This document shows positions 6,998 through 13,155 of a DNA stretch of 26,604 nt, piece by piece. Position 1 is the first letter of the stretch, and each line of letters starts with the position of its first letter. Under the pieces are notes generated by a model. The model did not search any database and was not told the DNA's origin. It saw only the letters and a program-made list of their open reading frames with translations. The DNA lies in contig CAYZBF010000025.1 of assembly GCA_964476585.1 (NCBI GenBank), positions 1 to 26,604 of the forward strand. Reading direction: 5' to 3'. Made by a program: the position numbers and the translations under genes. This DNA comes from CAYZBF01 sp964476585. GTDB lineage: Bacteria > Hydrothermota > UBA3072.

Positions 6998-8787
6998 TTC
7001 GGGAACTTACAGTCCGGGCAGTAATACTGGGAATTATCCTATCCGTTGTTATGGCTGCAGCCAATACGTATCTCGGGCTGTATGCAGGTATGACAGTTTC
7101 TGCTTCCATACCTGCTGCTGTAATTTCCATGGGAATCCTCCGTGGAATCTTTCAAAAGGGAACAATCCTTGAAAACAATATAATTCAAACTTCAGCTTCT
7201 GCAGGAGAATCCCTTGCAGCGGGAATTATCTTTACCATTCCAGCCCTTGTTATTGTAGGAGTATGGCTTGATTTTGATTTCTGGACAACTTCTCTCGTAG
7301 CACTCCTTGGAGGACTTCTGGGGGTTCTCTTTATGATTCCATTAAGAAAGGCTCTGATTGTAGAAGAAAAGGAATTAGTATACCCGGAAGGTGTAGCCTG
7401 TGCGGAAGTCTTAAAAACAGGAGAGCAAGGAGAAAGCGGACGAGCCAAGCATATCTTTATCGCTTTGGGCTTTGGCTTTGTATTTAAGTTTTTTGTAACT
7501 GCGTTTTCTTTGATAAAAGGGACTGTAGAAAAAGCAATAATAATAGGTAAAAGCCTCTTTTACCTTGGAAGCGACTGTTCAGTTGCTCTCCTTGGTGTGG
7601 GGTACATTGTTGGATTCAACGTATCGGTCCTTGTATTTATAGGAGGAGCACTCGGGTGGCTAATAGGTATTCCTATCTATTCATTCTTTCACCCAGTATC
7701 CGGAAATCTCTTAGAAGCTGCCTGGGATATCTGGAGTTTTAAGGTCCGATTCATGGGGGTCGGGGCAATGATAATCGGGGGACTCTGGTCGATAGTTAGC
7801 ATCAGAAAGGGAATCAAGAAGGGCTTAAGAGAGTTGTTCGGAAGGTTACAATCAACTGAAGATTTATCCAAAAGAGTAATATTTTCATTAATTTCAGGGA
7901 TTGTAATAGCAATTTTTTCACTCTACTGGTATGTAACAAAAAATCCAGAGTTAAGTTTACTTTCAGCTATTTTAATGGTTATAGCTTCATTCTTCTTTGT
8001 AGCTGTATCGTCATATATTGTTGGATTGGTTGGCAGTTCAAATAATCCTGTTTCAGGTATGATTATTTCTACCCTTCTTTTCACCTCTGTAATAATACTA
8101 CTCGCTGGTATAACAGGGACAAAAGGAATAATAGCAGCTCTCGGAATTGCAGGTGTAGTAGGTTGCGCAACCTGCACAGCAGGTGATATATCTCAGGATT
8201 TAAAAACCGGATGGCTTGTTGGAGCGACTCCAAGAAGACAGCAAATTGTTCAGATTTTTGGAGTTGTTGCAGCAAGCTTCGTCATTGCTCCAATCTTAAC
8301 ACTCCTCCATAAGGCCTACGGTATTGGCACAGGTGAACCTGGAGCACTCCAGGCTCCTCAGGCATCATTATTCGCATCTATAGTAAAAGGGTTATTTACC
8401 AAAGGAGGAGAACTCCCATGGAATATGGTAATAATTGGTGGAGTTCTTGCTATAGCCTTAATAATAATCGATGAATTCTTAAAAAGTAAAAAATCCTCAT
8501 TCAGGACCTATGTAATGCCTGTTGCCGTTGGTATCTATCTACCCTTGAGTCTTGCAGTCCCGATACTTATCGGAGGCATAATTAGAAAAACTGTTAAGCA
8601 AGCAAATAAAGGAATTTTAGTAAGTTCTGGATTGATTGCTGGTGAAGCCATAGCAGGTATCGTAATTGCTGGTATGATTTACGCCAAATTTGAACCTAAG
8701 ACAATTATTCAGTCCAATCCCTTATCATTATTTATATTTGTAGGATTTATTATCTATCTATTCCTTATCGACCGTCTCAATCGATAA
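6994..8787 (+). CDS. OPT-family oligopeptide transporter with a non-canonical start
   Basis: The protein is a polytopic membrane transporter of the OPT/YSL superfamily, which imports small peptides or metal chelates with protons. AAANTYLGLYAGMTVSASIP and the following AAVISMGILRG, SASAGESLAAGIIFTIPAL and GVGAMIIGGLWSI are family signatures, with about a dozen or more hydrophobic spans. The first ATG (7051) has no SD and cuts off conserved sequence: the same frame upstream encodes RELTVRAVILGIILSVVM, clearly part of the family's first segment. No ATG, GTG or TTG exists between the in-frame stop at 6973 and 7051. The best candidate is ATA at 6994, overlapping the ligase stop as ATAG, with GAAGG nine bases before it. 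That gives 597 residues. The 3' end overlaps convergent yjbQ by 11 bases. Family confident; start uncertain. Confidence 0.85.
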   Translation: MVRELTVRAVILGIILSVVMAAANTYLGLYAGMTVSASIPAAVISMGILRGIFQKGTILENNIIQTSASAGESLAAGIIFTIPALVIVGVWLDFDFWTTSLVALLGGLLGVLFMIPLRKALIVEEKELVYPEGVACAEVLKTGEQGESGRAKHIFIALGFGFVFKFFVTAFSLIKGTVEKAIIIGKSLFYLGSDCSVALLGVGYIVGFNVSVLVFIGGALGWLIGIPIYSFFHPVSGNLLEAAWDIWSFKVRFMGVGAMIIGGLWSIVSIRKGIKKGLRELFGRLQSTEDLSKRVIFSLISGIVIAIFSLYWYVTKNPELSLLSAILMVIASFFFVAVSSYIVGLVGSSNNPVSGMIISTLLFTSVIILLAGITGTKGIIAALGIAGVVGCATCTAGDISQDLKTGWLVGATPRRQQIVQIFGVVAASFVIAPILTLLHKAYGIGTGEPGALQAPQASLFASIVKGLFTKGGELPWNMVIIGGVLAIALIIIDEFLKSKKSSFRTYVMPVAVGIYLPLSLAVPILIGGIIRKTVKQANKGILVSSGLIAGEAIAGIVIAGMIYAKFEPKTIIQSNPLSLFIFVGFIIYLFLIDRLNR

Positions 8788-9184
8788 CCTCTACCAGTAA
8801 TCTCCTCGAGCGAGGACCATCAAATTCACAGAAGAATATTCCCTGCCATCTTCCCAGTTGTATTCTTCCATCCATAATAGGAATAAATTCAGTTACTCCA
8901 ATAATACTGGATTTTATATGACTATCCGCATTACCCTCTGTGTGTGCATATCCTGCATTCGGGGGAACCAGTTCGGATAATTTATCCAGTATATCTCTCT
9001 TTACCGAAGGGTCATAATTTTCATTAATGGTCACTGCTGCCGTGGTATGAGGCACATATAACAATACATACCCCTCCCTTATACCACTCTCACTTACCAC
9101 TCCTCCAACCTTATCGGTAATATCTACGAACTCATTCCTTGTTCGCGTGGAAACAGAAAGTTCGGTTTCTTTAACAACACCCAT
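8777..9184 (-). CDS. yjbQ: YjbQ-family protein (secondary thiamine-phosphate synthase type, UPF0047)
   Basis: The 135-residue protein has the family hallmarks: VPHTTAAVTINENYDPSV with its conserved His, GYAHTEGNADSHIKSSIIG with two further His residues, and LGRWQGIFFCEFDGPR near the end. Members are small single-domain proteins. YjbQ of E. coli has weak thiamine-phosphate synthase activity, but the physiological role is not settled. The ATG has a strong SD, GGAGGG, five bases away. It converges with the OPT gene and overlaps it by 11 bases. Upstream (9185-9449) there are only repeat words and a dispersed repeat, with no clear promoter. Confidence 0.9.
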   Translation of the reverse strand: MGVVKETELSVSTRTRNEFVDITDKVGGVVSESGIREGYVLLYVPHTTAAVTINENYDPSVKRDILDKLSELVPPNAGYAHTEGNADSHIKSSIIGVTEFIPIMDGRIQLGRWQGIFFCEFDGPRSRRLLVEVID

Positions 9185-9199
9185 TTAACCCTCCTATTT

Positions 9200-9404
9200 A
9201 ATTGGACGCAGATATTAATTGATTAAAAGAAACATCAACACCACATAACTTAGACACAGATTTTAATGGATTAATTACTATCAAAATTAATGTCATTGTG
9301 AGTTTATCTTCTCGCTTAACTCTGGCGAAGCAATCTTAAAAATCACTTGAACCCTTGTCACCTTCCATTTAATTGGAAGCAGATAGACACAGATATTAAT
9401 TGAG
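9200..9404 (+). repeat. Ten-base word repeat (GACGCAGAT type), plus-strand copies left of the GxxExxY gene
   Basis: Three diverged copies occur: GGACGCAGATATTAATTGAT at about 9204-9223, GACACAGATTTTAATGGATT at 9252-9271, and GACACAGATATTAATTGAG at about 9386-9404. They face the opposite way to the GGACGCAGATGA copies right of the gene (9840-9855 and 9899-9912), so the GxxExxY gene is bracketed by inverted, imperfect copies. Confidence 0.5.
9294..9336 (+). repeat. 43-base dispersed repeat, copy 1
   Basis: The segment begins CATTGTGAGTTTATC and ends GCGAAGCAATCT. It matches 16099-16141 at 35 of 43 positions without a gap, in the same orientation. The ends resemble the CATTGCGAG...GAAGCAATC repeat that I recall from intergenic regions of several unrelated bacteria. 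Confidence 0.7.
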
Positions 9405-9449
9405 AATTTTTTAATTCAAATGTTGAAGTCCATGTTCACCACAACCCCA

Positions 9450-9844
9450 TTACTTCCTTGAATTATCAAATGCTTTGCGTTTAATCTCCGGTTTCGATCC
9501 AAAATTTAATAATAGACCAATTTCTATTCTAGTTGCTTTTAGGTAGTTTAATAACTGCGCTTCATTCTCTTTCACTAAAGATTTGGCTGCTTTAACTTCA
9601 ACAATCACTTTATTATCAACGAGGATATCTGCAAAGTATTCACCTATAGTTTCTCCATAGTAAATTACTTCTATTGGAACTTGGGAACGCGCAAAAATTC
9701 CACTTTTTTTAATTCCATCATAATTGCATTCTCATAAACTTTCTCTAAAAACCCATAGCCAAGATTATTGTACACTTTGTAGAAAATATTTATGATTCTT
9801 TCTGTCAGATTTTTATATTTAAATTCCTTAAGATCAGCGTTCAT
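9450..9844 (-). pseudogene. GxxExxY protein (PD-(D/E)XK-like fold), frame broken at a run of seven A
   Basis: From ATG at 9844, with AGGA five bases upstream, the frame reads MNADLKEFKYKNLTERI and GYGFLEKVYENA, which contains the GxxExxY motif. At the A7 run (9704-9710 on the plus strand) the frame then meets a TAG after about 57 residues. Shifting back one base at that run restores SGIFARSQVPIEVIYYGE, GEYFADILVDNKVIVEVKAA with the D...ExK nuclease-like residues, and the family's normal end. The repaired protein is 131 residues, the usual length. The function of the family is unknown. The break may be a mutation, a sequencing error, or -1 slippage, since A-AAA-AAA is in the correct phase for slipping. 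Confidence 0.8.
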
Positions 9845-9903
9845 CTGCGTCCTACTCTATTAATCAAATTATTGTATTTAAATTCTTGATAATCTGCGCT
9901 CAT
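9841..9903 (-). CDS. 20-codon mini-ORF: duplicated 5' end of the GxxExxY gene
   Basis: ATG at 9903 opens a 20-residue frame, MSADYQEFKYNNLINRVGRR, that closes with TGA overlapping the GxxExxY ATG as ATGA. It parallels the start of the next gene (MNADLKEFKYKNLTERI) both in protein and DNA, including the preceding AGGACGCAG ribosome site. The repeat offset is 59 bases. It lies 15 bases after the glyS stop on the same strand. Either it is a dead duplication, or a translated leader coupled to the gene. Confidence 0.45.
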   Translation of the reverse strand: MSADYQEFKYNNLINRVGRR

Positions 9904-9918
9904 CTGCGTCCTATTTAT

Positions 9919-11976
9919 TTAATCTATTACTATTTCTTCAAAGTCAGCCAGGAGATGAAATAGGCTTCTGACGTAGTAAAGGAGGGCAAGTCGATTATTC
10001 CTTAACTTATCGTCATCAGTCATCACAAGAACATTATCGAAAAGATTGTCTATAAAGGGACGGAGTCCCTTAAGTAAATCGAGTGCCTCTAAATATTTTC
10101 TCTCTACTATAAGCTTTTTTAAATTCGGCCCAATCTTTTTTGCCTGTTTATAGAGTTCTCTCTCCTCTTTCTCAAGTAATAATGACTCATCAATCTTTCC
10201 AGCTTCTTGACCCTCAAGTATGTTCGAAACTCGTTTCTGACCAATCACCAGGCGCTCAAACTCATCCTTATCCTCCCTTAATTCCATCATAGACCTGGCG
10301 ACCCCTGTAGCACTACGAATATTGTTCCACCCTTCGGAAAGGACAGCATTGGCAATATCATATCTAATACCTATTGACTGTAAATATCCCGCTATTCTGT
10401 CTTTGACGAATTTCGTTATGTCTCTAACAGTTTCAGGACCTGCCTCGATTGAAAAACCTTTGATACTTCTCTCAGCCAACTCCTCTAACGATAGATCAAA
10501 ACCGAACTCGACAACAATACGTATGAATGCATTCATTGATTTTCTCAAACCCAAAGGATCTCTTGAACCCGTTGGTCTCTCTCCAGCAAGGAAGGCACCT
10601 GCAATAAGGTCTATTCTATCCGCAAGTGATACTATTGCCGCTTCGGAAGTCGTAGGAAGTTCCCCTCCTGCATTTCGTGGTTTGTAATGTTCTTCTATAA
10701 CCCTGCATATCTCTTCTCCTATTCCTTCCTCTTTTGCATAACGAGCCCCTATGAACCCTTCAAGATTGGTAAACTCCTTTCCATCTCGTATCATAAGTGT
10801 AGTTAGGTCAGCCTTTGCTAACCTAGCACCCTCTTTTATTACTTTCAGATCTACATCTTTAACCTTCTTACCTATCCACTCGCTGAGTTTTATAAGTCTT
10901 TTGCTCCGATCCAACAACGTCCCAAGAGATCTATGCCACATTATCCCTGACAATTGGGATACTCTTTCATTAATAGGAACCTTTTTATCTATCTCCAAAT
11001 AGAATCCAGCATCTTCAAGTCTTGCTTCAAGAACCTTTTCGTTCTCCCTGCATATTATGTCGTTTGGAAAATTATTGACTGCTGATATAAAGTAAGGCAA
11101 AAGTTCCCTACCCTTCCTAACCGGAAAATAACGCTGATGAGATTCCATCGCGGTAATAACAACTTTATCGGGAAGGTCAAGAAATTTCCTATCAAAAGAA
11201 CCCAGAATAACAAAGGGATATTCTATTAGATTTGTAACCTCAAGAAGGAGTTCCTCTCTTAAAACAGGTTCCCCGCCTGCTTGTTTTGCTTTCTCTATGA
11301 TCATTTCCTTAAGCTTTGCCTTTCTTTCGTTCGGGTCAACCAAAACATATGAACTCTTGAGTTTTTCTATATAGTTTGAAGGTTCAATCTCTATCTCTTC
11401 CGCTGAGATCAAACGATGCCCCTTGCTAAACTTTCCACTTTTTATTCCAGCTATGGAAAACTCGAGGATCTCATCGCCGAGGCGTGCCACTATCCATCTT
11501 ATTGGTCTTGCAAATAGAAAGTTAGTTTCTTCCCATTTCATTTTCTTAGGGAATTCAATATTCTCTATAATGTCTGGTAGATTATCCTGAAGTATCTCGA
11601 CTGTTGATTTACTCTCTTCTTCAACTTCGGCTACGACGTATTTTTTACCATTGAAATCCTCTAACTGTAGGGATTCTACTGGAACTTTTTTCCCAGAAGC
11701 AAAACCTTTTGCCGAGGGTGTGGGTTTCCCATCCTTAAAGGCTACATCAGCAGGAGGACCTTTGATCTTTCTAACAATCTTATCCTGTATATCAGCAACA
11801 GCTTCTAAAATAACTGTGAGTCTTCGGGGTGTAAAATATGTCTTCGTTGTAGAAAAAGATATTCTTTTCGCAGTAAGGAGACTTTTCAACCCCTTAGCAA
11901 AAGAAGAGACCGCATCTTCAAGGTACCCCGCTGGTATCTCTTCCGTTCCTATCTCTATGAGTAGAGTTCTAACCAT
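9919..11976 (-). CDS. glyS: Glycyl-tRNA synthetase, beta subunit
   Basis: This is the beta chain of the alpha2-beta2 bacterial glycyl-tRNA synthetase. It binds tRNA-Gly and completes the active enzyme. The amino end MVRTLLIEIGTEEIPAGYLEDA, the FTPRRLTVIL segment, KMKWEETNFLFARPIRWIVA, the HD-like core KADLTTLMIRDGKEFTNLEG, and GERPTGSRDPLGLRKSMNAF are all characteristic. The length of 685 residues is normal. Its ATG lies inside the end of glyQ (22-base overlap), the usual gene order. No good SD is seen near the start, consistent with coupling to glyQ. Confidence 0.96.
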   Translation of the reverse strand: MVRTLLIEIGTEEIPAGYLEDAVSSFAKGLKSLLTAKRISFSTTKTYFTPRRLTVILEAVADIQDKIVRKIKGPPADVAFKDGKPTPSAKGFASGKKVPVESLQLEDFNGKKYVVAEVEEESKSTVEILQDNLPDIIENIEFPKKMKWEETNFLFARPIRWIVARLGDEILEFSIAGIKSGKFSKGHRLISAEEIEIEPSNYIEKLKSSYVLVDPNERKAKLKEMIIEKAKQAGGEPVLREELLLEVTNLIEYPFVILGSFDRKFLDLPDKVVITAMESHQRYFPVRKGRELLPYFISAVNNFPNDIICRENEKVLEARLEDAGFYLEIDKKVPINERVSQLSGIMWHRSLGTLLDRSKRLIKLSEWIGKKVKDVDLKVIKEGARLAKADLTTLMIRDGKEFTNLEGFIGARYAKEEGIGEEICRVIEEHYKPRNAGGELPTTSEAAIVSLADRIDLIAGAFLAGERPTGSRDPLGLRKSMNAFIRIVVEFGFDLSLEELAERSIKGFSIEAGPETVRDITKFVKDRIAGYLQSIGIRYDIANAVLSEGWNNIRSATGVARSMMELREDKDEFERLVIGQKRVSNILEGQEAGKIDESLLLEKEERELYKQAKKIGPNLKKLIVERKYLEALDLLKGLRPFIDNLFDNVLVMTDDDKLRNNRLALLYYVRSLFHLLADFEEIVID

Positions 11977-12797
11977 TTTCTGGCTGCCTTTCCAGCAAGT
12001 TTCCTAATCTCAAGGATATAACTATTCCTTTGCTTCACAGACAATGCTCCTCTTGCATCTAGGAGATTGAATGTATGGGATGCCTTTACAACAAAATCAT
12101 AACCAGGATATAACAGATCCTTATCGATTAATCTTTCTGCTTCTCTCAAACATTCATCAAAATACTCAAATAATGATTTCACATTGGCCTCATCAAAGTT
12201 ATAAACACAAAACTGGTATTCCTGTTCTCTGTTCAATTCACTCCAATTTTTATTGGCTAACCAGGGAAGAGCAAATACTGAGTCTGAACCAGAGAGAAAT
12301 ATTGCAATCCTCTCAAGTCCATAGGTTAACTCAACCGAAACTGGATCAAGGTCTATCCCTCCCATCTGCTGAAAATATGTAAACTGCGCTATCTCCTGCC
12401 CATCCAACCATACCTCCCAACCCAATCCCCAAGCTCCGAGTGTAGGAGACTCCCAATCATCCTCAACAAATCGGATATCATGATTCTTTATATTGATAGA
12501 TAATGCATCAAGACTTTCTAAATATAGATCCTGTATGCCAAGAGGTGGAGGTTTTAACAAAACTTGATATTGTCGGAATTGCTGCATCCGATTAGGATTT
12601 TCAGCATATCTCCCATCCTTTGGTCTCTTTGAAGTTTCTATATAAGCAACCTTAGATGAGTCCTTACCAAGGGCACCAAAAAATGTCAGAGGATTAAATG
12701 TGCCCGCACCCACTTCAGAAGTATAAGGGAATCCTATAAGACAACCATTCTTTGCCCAAAATTCTTCTAATCTCAAATAAACTGTTTGAAAATCTAT
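11955..12797 (-). CDS. glyQ: Glycyl-tRNA synthetase, alpha subunit, apparently starting at AUA
   Basis: The alpha chain holds the class II active site that makes glycyl-adenylate. GCLIGFPYTSEVGAGTFNPL, RYAENPNRMQQFRQYQVLLK, IRFVEDDWESPTLGAWGLGW and VELTYGLERIAIFL are family landmarks. The first ordinary start codon, TTG at 12776, would remove the conserved amino end and has no SD. Seven codons earlier an ATA at 12797 sits four bases after AAGGAGG and gives the expected DFQTVYLRLEEFW. The promoter just upstream would put the transcript start about 15 bases before that ATA, so TTG would be far from any SD. With ATA the protein has 280 residues. glyS follows with a 22-base overlap. Confidence 0.93.
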   Translation of the reverse strand: MDFQTVYLRLEEFWAKNGCLIGFPYTSEVGAGTFNPLTFFGALGKDSSKVAYIETSKRPKDGRYAENPNRMQQFRQYQVLLKPPPLGIQDLYLESLDALSINIKNHDIRFVEDDWESPTLGAWGLGWEVWLDGQEIAQFTYFQQMGGIDLDPVSVELTYGLERIAIFLSGSDSVFALPWLANKNWSELNREQEYQFCVYNFDEANVKSLFEYFDECLREAERLIDKDLLYPGYDFVVKASHTFNLLDARGALSVKQRNSYILEIRKLAGKAARKWLELYS

Positions 12798-12818
12798 ACT
12801 GCCTCCTTTTTTCTTTCT

Positions 12819-12846
12819 ATAATATAGTGTTTCGCAAATTTGTCAA
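12819..12846 (-). promoter_or_regulatory. Promoter of glyQ-glyS
   Basis: On the minus strand TTGACA (12846-12841) is followed after 16 bases by TATTAT (12824-12819). Transcription starting near 12812 gives a leader of about 15 bases that holds the SD AAGGAGG four bases before the ATA start. Confidence 0.72.
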
Positions 12847-12892
12847 ACAAAAATCTAAAATTTATGCCACAGAGAAGTTGCTTTGCTCCAAT

Positions 12893-13108
12893 GCAAAATG
12901 AAAAATGCAAATTGAAAATTTAAAAATTAAAATAACTCAGTACTCCGAACTCAGAACCCAACACTTACCCTTTTAATCCTTGCTCCTCTTATCTATTCTC
13001 TTCTAATCCTTAATACAGATTCGGAACTCAGTACTCTGAACCTAAGACCTAACACCCAAGACCTAATCCCTATAGACTTCGGACCTTGGACTTTGTACTT
13101 TCTTATAC
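12893..13108 (+). repeat. Longest heptad-periodic tract, about 30 words
   Basis: From 12893 the words are A-rich (GCAAAAT, GAAAAAT and kin). After a one-base slip they become xACTCxG/xACCYAA words from 12934. AACTCAGTACTCCGAAC at 12934 returns as AACTCAGTACTCTGAAC at 13025, exactly 91 bases (13 words) later, so the register is kept across a less regular middle. Confidence 0.65.
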
Positions 13109-13110
13109 AC

Positions 13111-13139
13111 TTGACAATAAACTCCATGCGAATATTAAT
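13111..13139 (+). promoter_or_regulatory. Promoter of hutU
   Basis: TTGACA at 13111-13116 is followed after 17 bases by ATTAAT (or TATTAA after 16). Transcription would start near 13146, a few bases before the SD AAGGGGG and the ATG at 13156. Confidence 0.6.
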
Positions 13140-13155
13140 AAAAAAAGGGGGAATA

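Larger units (their letters stand above)
12798..13155. other. Divergent intergenic region between glyQ and hutU, 358 bases
   Basis: It holds the glyQ promoter at one end and the hutU promoter and SD at the other. Between them about 215 bases are heptad-periodic words. No open frame with a ribosome site and no RNA structure that I can name was found. Confidence 0.6.

Noticed and set aside
9200..9404. Terminal inverted repeats of an insertion sequence
   Set aside because: The words are imperfect and of varying number, there is no transposase and no target duplication; reported as repeat words instead.
12893..13108. CRISPR array in the word-like tract
   Set aside because: Words are 7 bases and diverged, with no 24-40 base identical repeats and no unique spacers; no cas genes are nearby.
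13093..13155. hutU start at TTG 13093
   Set aside because: It lies upstream of the promoter and in the heptad tract; ATG 13156 has SD AAGGGGG.
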